Positions 35,756 through 44,750 of a DNA stretch of 64,000 nucleotides are shown here, in pieces (position 1 is the stretch's first letter; each line of letters begins with the position of its first letter). The notes under the pieces were generated by a model. The model was not told the DNA's origin. It saw nothing but the letters and a program-made list of their open reading frames with translations, and ran no database searches. The translations under genes and the position numbers were made by a program. The stretch is from VYFG01 sp965204165 (GTDB lineage: Bacteria; Pseudomonadota; Gammaproteobacteria; Arenicellales; Poriferihabitantaceae), in the NCBI GenBank assembly GCA_965204165.1, contig OZ241969.1, forward strand, positions 62,001-126,000, written 5' to 3'.

Positions 35756-37231
35756 TCAACTCACGGTGAACTGGCCCATCATGCCCCGATCCTCATGCTC
35801 CAGGATGTGGCAGTGGTACATGTAGGGAAATTGTTCGGTCGCGGGATGATCGAAACGGACGACGATTTCCGACCAGCCGTCGTCATCCAATACCACCATG
35901 TCCTTCCAGCCCTGCTGGTCGGGCGGCGCGGCCTCGCCTTCCATCCGCTCGATGAGGAATGAACAGCCGTGCACGTGAAAAGGGTGCGCGCCCTGGTTGG
36001 AGCGGACACGCCAGCGTTCCCAGACTCCGCGCCTCACCCGTTCGTTGATGACGTTCATGTCCATCGCCGCACCGTTGATGGTCATGTCCATCATGGCCTG
36101 GCCGCCGTCATCGGCTTCCATGACGAGCATGAAGTCCCGGGTGCGCACGATTTCATTTTCCCCGGGGCGGGCAATCGTGACCATCCTTTCGGGCAGCGGG
36201 GCAGTCTGCGCCGGCAGTGTCCGATCGACCGTCAGGGTCAACGATGCCTGCGGCATGGATTTCCCGGACCGGCCGAACGTATCCGGCAGACCCCCGAAGA
36301 TATCCCCCACATCCTCGTCGAAGTCATCCTCGAACAGGGTCAGCAGCTCGGCGGAATGGCCGTCCGCCATGTCCACAATGATTTCACATCGCTCTCCGGG
36401 CGCCATCTCCATCATGGTCAGCGGCACCGGCGATTCCAGGAAGCCGCCGTCGGTGGCAATCTTGTAGAAGGTGCGATGATCCGCAAATCCAATGAAGTAA
36501 AAGCGGGCATTGGCGCCATTCAGCAATCGCAGCCGCACCTTTCCAGCCGGGACCGAGGCGACCGGGCCGATCGCACCGTTGATCACGGCGGTCTGGCCAA
36601 ACCAGCCGTCTTCGCCTGCGTCATTCAGTGAATAGACCAACCGGCCTTGAGCATCGAACGTCCGGTCCTGGATGATGACGGGCAAATCGTCGACGCCGTA
36701 TTGACGCGGGAGATCCATTGAATCGGAAAGTTCGTCATCAATGATGATCATGCCGGCCAGGCCGTGATAGACCTGAAGTCCGGTCTTGCCGTGCGTATGG
36801 GAGTGATACCAGCATGTGGCCGCCGGCTGCACGATGGACAAGGCGGGCTCCCACCGGGCTCCCGGCGCGATTTCCCGTTGCGGTCCGCCGTCAACATCAC
36901 CGGGAACGTGCAGGCCGTGACCGTGAACGGCCACGCCTTCGGTCAGGGTATTCTGGTAATGCAGGTTGAGTTCGCTGTTCTGCCGGGTTCGAATGGTTGG
37001 TCCCAGGTAATCCTGGCTGAACCCCAGGGCAGGCGTCCTGACACCCGGCGTGAACGACCACTCGCCACCGCGTATTCGCAGGTCGATCGGCTCTCCCCGG
37101 CTTCCGTCAACAAGTGCCGGTACCGGTAATCTGACAGGCATGACCGTTGGCCAGGCGGGCTGAAAACAGCCGGCGCCCAACAGCGCCGCGCTGCCGGCAA
37201 GGAACCGCCTCCGTGAAAATGTAAGCGACAT
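35756..37231 (-). CDS. Multicopper oxidase (CueO-like), Tat-exported
   Basis: A 491-residue three-domain cupredoxin oxidase. The Tat signal SRRRFLAG is at residues 6-13, followed by a hydrophobic stretch. Copper ligands of the trinuclear and type 1 sites appear in order: VHGHGLHV, WYHSHTHG, HPFHVHG and MYHCHILEHEDRGMMG. It probably oxidises Cu(I) or phenolic/metal substrates in the periplasm. Met-rich residues near the third domain (MMDMTINGAAMDMNVI) could bind Cu(I) as in CueO. GAGGA precedes the ATG. The gene is transcribed alone, with a 261-base upstream gap in which no copper box was recognised. Confidence 0.92.
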   Translation of the reverse strand: MSLTFSRRRFLAGSAALLGAGCFQPAWPTVMPVRLPVPALVDGSRGEPIDLRIRGGEWSFTPGVRTPALGFSQDYLGPTIRTRQNSELNLHYQNTLTEGVAVHGHGLHVPGDVDGGPQREIAPGARWEPALSIVQPAATCWYHSHTHGKTGLQVYHGLAGMIIIDDELSDSMDLPRQYGVDDLPVIIQDRTFDAQGRLVYSLNDAGEDGWFGQTAVINGAIGPVASVPAGKVRLRLLNGANARFYFIGFADHRTFYKIATDGGFLESPVPLTMMEMAPGERCEIIVDMADGHSAELLTLFEDDFDEDVGDIFGGLPDTFGRSGKSMPQASLTLTVDRTLPAQTAPLPERMVTIARPGENEIVRTRDFMLVMEADDGGQAMMDMTINGAAMDMNVINERVRRGVWERWRVRSNQGAHPFHVHGCSFLIERMEGEAAPPDQQGWKDMVVLDDDGWSEIVVRFDHPATEQFPYMYHCHILEHEDRGMMGQFTVS

Positions 37232-37492
37232 ATGAATCCTCGTCTGTTCTGGATTTGTCGGAAGACGAACTGAAAGCCAACCTTCTCGTTGCGACTCCGA
37301 TCATCTGGGTGATGACCACATTGGCTACAATTATTGCGCAACCTTGGTCAAACAATCGATCGGACAATTGCCGGACCCGGTGATTCGGGACATCCGCCAT
37401 TCGCCCGGTCAATGCCGGAATCCCGTGAGCAACCCGCCAAACCGCCTGATCGGGCGGGCTTCCCCCGCCGGACCCCTGCGGCCCGGCGCACT

Positions 37493-37912
37493 TCACGAAT
37501 GCAGCGGCCGAAGGAAAATCTGCTCGCGAAGCACTTGCCAGCGCCCGTCTTCAAATCGCCACTCGATGTTGCACAGAAGCTTCATCTCCTCGCCGCTCAT
37601 GCCGCTGTGCCTGCGGGTCAGGACACAGACCGCGCTGTCCCCCAGAACATGGAAGTCATGCCACTGCGCCCATGTGTTCAGCCGCGTCTTGCCCTCTTCC
37701 GCCTGCTTGCGGAAATGGACGATGAACCCATCCTTGTCGTAGGTGGCCACGGTGTCGTCGGGCATGACCAGCGTCGTGTGGAAATCCCTGTGGTAGATGG
37801 TTTCCAGCGCATCGACGTCGAACTCCGTCGCCCGGTCGATGAGGTGGTCCATCGCCGCCCGGATGGCTTCTTTCGTGTGCGTCTGTTCCGTCCTTCCAGT
37901 CTGTGTTGTCAT
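37493..37912 (-). CDS. SnoaL-like/NTF2-fold protein, paralogue 1
   Basis: A 139-residue NTF2-fold (SnoaL/DUF4440-like) protein, with AMDHLIDRATEFDVDALETIYH at the N-terminal helices and CNIEWRFEDGRWQVLREQIFL at the end. It is nearly identical to the gene at 54600-55019. The ATG at 37912 is chosen because the ribosome site GGAAC and the bases before ATG are conserved in both paralogues. A GTG at 37951 overlaps the upstream gene. The biochemical role is unknown; such proteins are small enzymes or binding proteins. It is the last gene of a run with a membrane protein and an MBL-fold protein. Confidence 0.8.
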   Translation of the reverse strand: MTTQTGRTEQTHTKEAIRAAMDHLIDRATEFDVDALETIYHRDFHTTLVMPDDTVATYDKDGFIVHFRKQAEEGKTRLNTWAQWHDFHVLGDSAVCVLTRRHSGMSGEEMKLLCNIEWRFEDGRWQVLREQIFLRPLHS

Positions 37913-37947
37913 GATACTGTTCCTATGGTCCGTTTTGCCGGGGTCCG

Positions 37948-38241
37948 TCACAGGCTCCAGACAAGGCCATTGAGCGCCAGGAGGATCAGCGCGGAGGCGA
38001 TGTTGGAGGCGTTGACGGGAGGCCTTTTCAGAAGCGGATTCAGGAGCAGCCGCCCCACTGCGAAGACGGCCACCGCCGCCACTGCCAGGATCAGCGGTAT
38101 GGTGAACAGTTCCACCAGCGCGCCCGCCACTGCCCAGTCCAGCCGGAAGACATTGTAGAGCGCGATGAAGCCGAACCAGGCCGAGGCCAGCAGGCTGAAC
38201 GACAGCAGAAGCCTGTCCGTCCTCATCACCGTATCACTCAT
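37948..38241 (-). CDS. Small membrane protein
   Basis: A 97-residue protein with three hydrophobic segments (about residues 10-30, 38-63 and 77-96). It has a short polar N-terminus and the loop LLNPLLKRPPVNASN. No family is recognised. It is located between the MBL-fold gene and the SnoaL-like gene on the same strand, and its stop overlaps a possible upstream GTG start of that gene, so it probably belongs to their operon. Confidence 0.65.
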   Translation of the reverse strand: MSDTVMRTDRLLLSFSLLASAWFGFIALYNVFRLDWAVAGALVELFTIPLILAVAAVAVFAVGRLLLNPLLKRPPVNASNIASALILLALNGLVWSL

Positions 38242-38303
38242 GGCATTTGCGAAGGCAGGTGATCAGGTTCATCGGCCAGTTCGGCCAGCGAATCGATGAC
38301 CCG

Positions 38304-39221
38304 CTAATCCAATGGTATGAACTTGAACGCACCGCCATCCCGGCGAACGCGTCCAATGCCGGGATAGCCCAGGTGTGTCGCAGAGAACAGGGTTCCGGTG
38401 TCGGCCAGCATGTCGAACATGGCGATCCTGGTTTCGGCGGCCTCGACCGGATCGACATCCAGCACATAGTGAATGTTCGGATGCCTGAACTGGAGCAATT
38501 CGGATACCACCGCGTCCGCGACGACCAGAAGCTCCTGCCCATTGCTCCTGATTCTTACGCCCATGTGACCGGGCGTATGACCAAACAGCGGAACAAGCGT
38601 CAGGCCATCACCCAGGTCGGTTTCACCGTGATACTGCTCTATACGTCCTTCCAGCGGCGCCATGATGGACTGTGCAACCTGTACCATCTGCCTTGAGTCG
38701 TCGGGGACCTGGTCATTCAACTCGGGATTCATCCAGTATGCCCATTCGGCAGCGGCCATATGGATTCTGGCATTGCCGAATCCGCCGGCATCCTTGCCCA
38801 TGAGTCCGCCAATGTGATCCAGATGCATATGCGTGATGACGATGTCGGTGATATCCCCTTTGGCGATGTTTCCCGCCGCCAGAACGGAGTCGAGCTTGCC
38901 TGACGTCGGAACCGAGTCGGCGAATACCGGACCGGCTCCCGTGTCGATCATGACAACCCGCCGGCCGGTTCGCACGATCCAGAGATTGGCGCCGATGGTT
39001 ATCGGGTCACCCGCGGCCGACAATGTTTCAGCGTCCGCATTGAAGAACCAACTGTTGGGAAGGTCATAATGTCCGTCCGAGATGGTCGTTACGTCAATGT
39101 CTCCGATCTTCATAGAGGTCACTCCTTCCGCGAGGACATGGAGCGGAAACCCCGCGTATGCCGCCACCACCGCTCCCGCGGCCCTTGTCGAAAACTGTCT
39201 TCGTGTGATCTTTTCAGTCAT
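38304..39221 (-). CDS. Tat-exported MBL-fold metallohydrolase
   Basis: A 305-residue metallo-beta-lactamase fold protein. The N-terminus carries a Tat signal (KITRRQFSTRAAG and a hydrophobic stretch). The zinc motif is THMHLDHIGG, with a later His in GHTPGHMGV, Asp in VVADAVV, and His in ATHLGYPG. It is a periplasmic hydrolase of unknown substrate, in the lactonase/glyoxalase-II-like branch. ATG at 39221 with AGGAAAGG upstream is preferred; an alternative start at 39272 overlaps the preceding gene's stop (ATGA). Confidence 0.85.
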   Translation of the reverse strand: MTEKITRRQFSTRAAGAVVAAYAGFPLHVLAEGVTSMKIGDIDVTTISDGHYDLPNSWFFNADAETLSAAGDPITIGANLWIVRTGRRVVMIDTGAGPVFADSVPTSGKLDSVLAAGNIAKGDITDIVITHMHLDHIGGLMGKDAGGFGNARIHMAAAEWAYWMNPELNDQVPDDSRQMVQVAQSIMAPLEGRIEQYHGETDLGDGLTLVPLFGHTPGHMGVRIRSNGQELLVVADAVVSELLQFRHPNIHYVLDVDPVEAAETRIAMFDMLADTGTLFSATHLGYPGIGRVRRDGGAFKFIPLD

Positions 39222-39268
39222 CGCTGCCTTTCCTGAACCAACGGGCCCGGTTGTCTCCTGTCGAATGC

Positions 39269-39844
39269 TCATTTCCGCCAGCTTTCCGAGAAAGCGAGCG
39301 CTCCGGTACTGAAAGGATGCCCGTCCAGCTCGAAAGGCCAGATCCTGCCGCCCGCCTTTTGCCCGTTCAGGGTCAGCTCCGCACGGGAAGCCGGAATCAT
39401 TACCGCACTGACGCCATAGGGGCGTTGTGGCGGGTCTGTAACGGGATCGTCGCTGACCAGAAGGGGTTGGGCCATGTCATGCCAGGCCATCACAATCTCA
39501 TCGTGTTCGCTGCCGATCGTCTGAATCCACGTTTCCCTGGTGTCGCCCTGCCGGCCGAACCTGCCGGCAATCGTGACGATGGACCGGTCCGCGGTTTCAG
39601 GCACCAGCATCCCCTGAACGGTCCCCTGCAGCCAGCGGGTCATATCGACATTGTCGGTATAGATTCGCCACTGGTCTTCCGTGAGTTCGCTCTTGATGAA
39701 CAGGGCGTGACCGGCCCCTTCGGGCGAGTAGGTGACGGTCCACAGACTGGCCTCGCTCGTTCGGGGTCCGTCAGCCGTCTCGCTAAGCCAGATGAACGGA
39801 TTTTCACCGTTGAGAATGATCGTTCCCGGATTTACGGAAGGCAT
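39269..39844 (-). CDS. Hypothetical protein upstream of the MBL gene
   Basis: A 191-residue soluble protein with no recognised family. It contains SLWTVTYSPEGAGHALFIKSELTEDQWRIYTDN and ends FSTGALAFSESWRK, consistent with a mostly beta-strand fold. Its stop overlaps the alternative start of the MBL-fold gene, so the two are co-transcribed. It heads the operon that runs on through the membrane protein to the SnoaL-like gene. Confidence 0.65.
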   Translation of the reverse strand: MPSVNPGTIILNGENPFIWLSETADGPRTSEASLWTVTYSPEGAGHALFIKSELTEDQWRIYTDNVDMTRWLQGTVQGMLVPETADRSIVTIAGRFGRQGDTRETWIQTIGSEHDEIVMAWHDMAQPLLVSDDPVTDPPQRPYGVSAVMIPASRAELTLNGQKAGGRIWPFELDGHPFSTGALAFSESWRK

Positions 39845-40457
39845 GATTCTCCCTCAAAAGAATCCGGACCGAAGTCCGGGTGCTGATTAATTTCCTGGAG
39901 GAGACCAACTAACATGTGAGGTTATCCGTATGTTCTTTTGCAAGTGATATATAGCAGAGTGATTGTGAGAAAATCGTGTTCGAATCACCCGAAATAATGT
40001 GGATTCCAGGACTACAGAAAAAGGTTTTCCGCAGCGCATCCGCCCGCTCGTGCCCAGGCCGTGAATTGTCCTTAGCCGCATGAATCGGCGACATCAGAGC
40101 GGGAATCGGCCCCCAATGCCCGATTGCTCACAGGTGAGTTCGGCATCGGAAAGATCGGCACTGATGAAATCGGTATCCGATATCGTGATGTCCCCGAACC
40201 GAAACCTGGCACCATCCGCTTCCCGCATACCCGGCTTCAGGTCGCACAGACGAAGATCAGCCCCGCCTGCCGGCATCGATCAGGCAATCTCATTGTCTCG
40301 TATCGTCGGGGAAACCGCCGCATGTATGCAGGGCAATATCCGTGTGACCGACGCCTATCCGGATGCGGTCGTGACGTCAGCGCTGGGGACGGGGCGGCAT
40401 CCCGGTTGCGGCCTGCGGAGAATAAACTCTGGCTGGGATGCCGCCGGAACGGTGTCG
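39845..40457. other. Intergenic region with a decayed small frame
   Basis: 39900-40000 is relatively AT-rich and lies upstream of the 39844 gene. On the reverse strand, 40094-40276 encodes 60 residues with loose pentapeptide/beta-helix character (GADLRL, ISADLSDAEL), and the same frame continues upstream past a stop. This may be a decayed gene; no intact gene is supported. Confidence 0.35.
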
Positions 40458-40961
40458 TCAATCGTCGTCCCACCACCTGCCGTCATCGTCATCATCATCG
40501 TCGTGCCAACGGTCCCGCATCGACAGGCCGCCGTCGCGGTTTCGGTCGAGCCGCTCGACGATCCCGGCAAGCGGACGGTCGTACTCGGCGCGGGTAACCA
40601 CCGCGTCGCCGTCGGTATCGAGCATCTGGAAGGCGCGCACGGTGAGCGGGCGCGTGATCTCCTGCCAGAGGCCGGCGAATTCCTCGATACTCAAGTTGCC
40701 GTCTTCGTTGGCGTCATGGGCGGCATGACGGCCGTTGCGGAACCTGTCGATCTCGGCCTGGGTGAGCCGGCCGTCGGCTTCGGTATCGATGGCGTCGAAC
40801 ATCTCCATCGCCGAGACCGCGAGCGGCCCCTTCACGGAAAAGCCCATGCCGTGGCCGCCGTCGCGGTGACCGGCGTGGCTTGCGCCTGCGAGCGCCGTCC
40901 CACCGAGGACGGCGGCCATGGCGATGGCGGTCAGTGTATTCATTTTCGGTTTCGTGTTCAT
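40458..40961 (-). CDS. Exported EF-hand calcium-binding protein
   Basis: A protein of about 167 residues with a signal peptide (ALAGASHA cleavage region). It has EF-hand loops DTEADGRLTQAE, DANEDGNLSIEE, DTDGDAVVTRAE and DRNRDGGLSMRD, and an Asp-rich tail. It is probably a periplasmic calcium-binding or buffering protein. The ATG at 40961 gives a normal signal peptide; 40943 is possible. No partner enzyme is adjacent. Confidence 0.83.
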   Translation of the reverse strand: MNTKPKMNTLTAIAMAAVLGGTALAGASHAGHRDGGHGMGFSVKGPLAVSAMEMFDAIDTEADGRLTQAEIDRFRNGRHAAHDANEDGNLSIEEFAGLWQEITRPLTVRAFQMLDTDGDAVVTRAEYDRPLAGIVERLDRNRDGGLSMRDRWHDDDDDDDGRWWDDD

Positions 40962-41003
40962 CTGTTCTGTGTCGGTTAATGGTTGATGATCGGATCGATC
41001 CAC

Positions 41004-41773
41004 CGGGCCTCGGTGGATGACAGGAATATGGGCCCGGAATGTCGCAGAACCTTGTCGGAGAAGAGGCGAAATTGTCCCAGGGCGTGACCCGGCGCCTTTC
41101 TGACACGCATTGATACAATTTGTTTCTACAGCCTGTGGTCAGGGACCCATTCTCTCGCCAATGGGTCCGGGCCCGTATATTCCGATGGTCGACGATCCCC
41201 GCGTTATCCGCGAGTGGCCGACGAGTTACTTGAAACGGTACGGGTTGCAGTCGATACCATCATGCCCGGCGTCATGAGGCCTGGGCAGGAACCCCACGAT
41301 CCGCTGGCATTCGCGCGAGACGAGGCGCGGATCACTCATCCCGCAGTTCGCCATGGGCGAGGAGACAGAACGGATCGTGGAACTGGAGCACAGGGCCGAC
41401 GACCATGCTGCCAGGCCGTTCAACCTGCACGAGCCGCTCTGCCGACCAAGTCGGTGATCCGGCGTGAGCGTGGCCTGCCACCAGCATGGAAGCCACTCCC
41501 GGCCGGAACGTACCGGTTCGGTCTCTGGTCGCTCAATACTGACCGATGCGAAAATCGATATAAGGCAGGAAGGATTTTCTCCAGGAAGCGGGTTCGAGGG
41601 CACCCTCGGGCAGTTTCCGGGAATCGGGCCATGGCAGGGGTTGACAGCGTGTGAATGCCCTGGACCTGATCGGGGCGCCCTGGAAGCTGGCTCCGACGCC
41701 CATGTAAAACCATTCGCAACTGGTGATCAGGCCCGGTGGGCGTTCCCGGCCAATCAGACATGCCGAACTGGTG
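41004..41773. other. Intergenic region with possible decayed coding sequence
   Basis: About 770 bases without an intact gene. Around 41214-41460 on the plus strand two frames together give a coherent stretch (FARDEARITHP then QFAMGEETERIVELEHRADDHA), as if one gene had frameshifted and decayed. No family could be named. Confidence 0.35.
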
Positions 41774-44125
41774 CTACTCTTCCGGTTTCGGAATGCGGTA
41801 GCCGATGCCGCGCTCGTTCAGGATGTATCTCGGATGGGCCGGGTCGTCGCCCAGTTTACGCCGCAGTTGCTTTATGAAGGTGCGGACGCGATCCGGGTCG
41901 CCGGAGTCCGTCCCGTTCCAGAGCCGATGTATCAGGGCCTCGTAGGTCAGAACCCGGCCCGCGTGCTCCGTGAGCATGTGCAGGAGCTTGAACTCGGTGG
42001 CGGTCAGCCGCACCGGACTCCCGCCCATGGTTACCCGCCGTTCCTCGTAGTGGACGGCGAGATCGTCCAGAAAGAAGGTTTCCTGTCCGGCCTGCCTGCG
42101 CAGGGCCGCCTGGATCCGCGCTGTCAGCTCAGTCGCGGAGAAAGGTTTGACTAGGTAGTCGGCGGCACCTCTTTCGAGCGCCCTGGCAATAGTCTCGTCG
42201 CGCCCGTAGGCGGAGATGAAGATGACCGGCAGATCCGTCAGCTCGGGAACGGTTTCCATGAGTTCGATGCCGTCGGCGCCCGGAAGCATTAGGTCGAGCA
42301 GGACCAGGCAGGGCTTCTTCTCCGCGACGATCCCGGGCAGTTCACGGTGATCGCCGGTCACGAGCGGAGTGTAGCCGGCCTGTGAAAGCGCATCCCGTAC
42401 AAAGTGAAGTATCCTCGGGTCGTCGTCCACCACAAGGACAGCGGGCGGCTCGCCTTTTCGATCCGGCGGGCGGGAGTGGTCACCGATGTAGCCGGCCGAA
42501 TGCGCGACGCCCTCGGCCGCCGGAAGGGTAAAGGTGAACCGGGTCCCCTGGCCTGTTCCGTCGCTCTCGGCCCGGATGCGGCCGCCGTGGGCCTCGACCA
42601 GGCCCTTGCAGATGGCGAGCCCGAGGCCGGATCCCTTCAGTCCGCGGTTATCTTCTTCGTCGCTGCGGCCGGTATACTTGCGGAACAGGCGCGGAAGCTG
42701 CTCCGCCGGTACCCCCCTTCCCTCGTCCGAGACCGAGACTGCCACGTGTGTGCCGTCGCGCACTGCGGCGATCCGGATGGGCGAAGAGCCGGGAGAATGC
42801 CTGGCAGCATTGAACAGCAAGTTGTTCAGCACCTGCACGATGCGCGGGCCGTCGGCCAGCACCCGGGGCAGGTCCCGCGGTAGGTCGATGAGGACGGTGT
42901 GCGCACCGCCGCTGCTTTGGAGAATGTTCCTCGCCTGCTCCACCAGTGTCTGCATGTCGGTCGGAACCGGCGAGATCGACAATGTGCCCGCGTCAATGCG
43001 GCCCGCGTCCAGCAGGTCGTTGATGAGGCCCCGCATGTGGCCGGCCTGCTCGTCGATGACCCGAAAGAACTGGTGCAACTCGGCCGGGTCGAGCGCCGGG
43101 GAGGCATCCAGCACGGTGGCGGTCGAACCCTTGATGGCGGCGAGCGGCGTACGAAGTTCGTGGCTCACCATGCTGAGGAACTCCGTCCGCAGACGGTCCA
43201 GTTCCTCCAGAGGCGCAAGGTCCTGCATGGTGACAACCACCGACGCGACCTCTCCGTCCTCATCATGGATTGGCGTTGCGTTCACCAGCATCGACACGCG
43301 CCGCCCGTCGGGCGCCAGGAGCACGATCTCCTCTGCGCGCACCATCCCGGCATTCATCAACTCTTCGGCAAGCGCCAACTCGTTAAGGGTGATTTCCCGT
43401 CCGTCGCCGAGTCGGCAGGTCACGATCTCCAGCAGTTCCTCATCGGGGCGGCCCGGCGTCCGAAGCGGTTCGACGATTCGGTCCGCCTCCTGGTTGGACG
43501 ACATCGTCCGCCCGGTGCGGGCATCGATGACCAGGACGCCGACTGGGGTCGTCTCCACTAGGGCCTCCAGGTCGGCCCGCGCGCGCTGCTCCTGCTGGTG
43601 GGCGCGGGCGTTGACAATCGCGGCGGCGGCCTGCGAAGCGAACAGCTCCAGCATCTCCTCGTCGGCAGCGCTGAACTCGGGTTCGCCCTCCTTGCCGGCA
43701 AGGAAGAAGTTGCCGACCTGCACGCCACGGTGACGCATGGCTGTGCCCTGCAGGGTCTTCTCTCGCACCAACTCGTCGGAGTAGCCGCGCACACGGAACC
43801 AGTTGGGCAGGTCGGCGAGCCGGAACGATCCAGGCAGGTCCCGCAGATACGCAAAAAGTTGGGGGCCGTCAGGCCATTCGGCGAGCTCGCGGTGTTCCTC
43901 GGGATTCAGGCCGGAGGTCACGAACTCGCTCACCTCGCCGGACTCGTCGATGGTCACGATGAGGCTGTAGCGTGCGCGGGTCAGCACGCGGGCGCTATCG
44001 GCAGCCTCCTGCAGCACGGTCGCGAGATCGAGACTGGCGCTGAGGCGCAGCACGGCCGCACTCAGCGTGGAGATGCGCTCCTCCAGGATCCTGATCTCGC
44101 CCTCAAATTCCTCGGTACTCTTCAT
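41774..44125 (-). CDS. Sensor kinase fused to its OmpR-type response regulator
   Basis: A 783-residue soluble protein. Domain order: GAF (about 30-172), PAS (about 185-305), HisKA with phospho-His H322 in SMVSHELRTPL, HATPase with N-box NNLLFNAARHS and G-box KGSGLGLAICKG (425-535), receiver with D611 and K660 (563-675), and a winged-helix OmpR-type DNA-binding domain (about 685-780, ending in YILNERGIGYRIP). Sensor and transcription factor are thus one polypeptide with no membrane segment, so it should sense an internal signal and act directly on DNA. Having the DNA-binding domain in the same chain as the kinase is uncommon. No adjacent target gene is obvious. Confidence 0.9.
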   Translation of the reverse strand: MKSTEEFEGEIRILEERISTLSAAVLRLSASLDLATVLQEAADSARVLTRARYSLIVTIDESGEVSEFVTSGLNPEEHRELAEWPDGPQLFAYLRDLPGSFRLADLPNWFRVRGYSDELVREKTLQGTAMRHRGVQVGNFFLAGKEGEPEFSAADEEMLELFASQAAAAIVNARAHQQEQRARADLEALVETTPVGVLVIDARTGRTMSSNQEADRIVEPLRTPGRPDEELLEIVTCRLGDGREITLNELALAEELMNAGMVRAEEIVLLAPDGRRVSMLVNATPIHDEDGEVASVVVTMQDLAPLEELDRLRTEFLSMVSHELRTPLAAIKGSTATVLDASPALDPAELHQFFRVIDEQAGHMRGLINDLLDAGRIDAGTLSISPVPTDMQTLVEQARNILQSSGGAHTVLIDLPRDLPRVLADGPRIVQVLNNLLFNAARHSPGSSPIRIAAVRDGTHVAVSVSDEGRGVPAEQLPRLFRKYTGRSDEEDNRGLKGSGLGLAICKGLVEAHGGRIRAESDGTGQGTRFTFTLPAAEGVAHSAGYIGDHSRPPDRKGEPPAVLVVDDDPRILHFVRDALSQAGYTPLVTGDHRELPGIVAEKKPCLVLLDLMLPGADGIELMETVPELTDLPVIFISAYGRDETIARALERGAADYLVKPFSATELTARIQAALRRQAGQETFFLDDLAVHYEERRVTMGGSPVRLTATEFKLLHMLTEHAGRVLTYEALIHRLWNGTDSGDPDRVRTFIKQLRRKLGDDPAHPRYILNERGIGYRIPKPEE

Positions 44126-44717
44126 TTACCCCATACGAACTATCAATTTAAGATGCATGACGCCGGCCAGACGCATCCAACGTGAAAAAAAAACCCACAG
44201 ACATCCGTTAATTTACAATGTCTCGGTAACATTAAACATGTAAACCTGATAGAAACATCACAAATTGACGGTTCCGGATAGCGCACATCCATAGGTGAAG
44301 GAAATGCCGGGATCCGCCCTTTCGGTTGTGCGGGCAGGAACGATACTCCATCGTGATCTCGTTTAAAACACCTGCCCATGAAACCGGAAATTTGGAATGC
44401 CGCATCCGGCTTTCGAACCGCGGGGCACAGGACCGGCGGATTTGCTGGAAGTTGACCTCTGCGGTGCGGGACGAACCCGGGTCCGAGATCGATCCCGATG
44501 CCACAAGGTGCCTAGCCGCGAACGATTGCGACGCCGGACGCGGGGCGATGCCCAGAAACCTGATGCCCAGGTCCGTGGCCGGCAGGGAGCGATACGCGGC
44601 GCAGGCCCGACGCGACCGGACGAGTAATCTTTGCGGACGATTGCATGGCCATTGAAAACACACAATTTCGTTCAATTTACACACAAATTTCTCACATTCC
44701 GGATAGTAAAGTATTGG
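44126..44717. other. Upstream region of the fused sensor-regulator
   Basis: About 590 bases without a supported gene. 44130-44260 is AT-rich relative to its surroundings and should hold the kinase promoter on the reverse strand. The rest leads to the target duplication of IS66 copy C. Confidence 0.5.
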
Positions 44718-44750
44718 GTAACTACTAGCCCCCTGTGGAGCACCTGAAGG

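Noticed and set aside
40094..40276. A pentapeptide-repeat gene
   Set aside because: Only 60 residues with a loose pattern, and the frame is preceded by a stop within similar sequence. It is recorded only as a possible remnant.
41214..41654. A 146-residue gene
   Set aside because: The sense of the protein shifts between frames and the C-terminal half is low-complexity Arg/Pro/Gly. At best it is a decayed gene.
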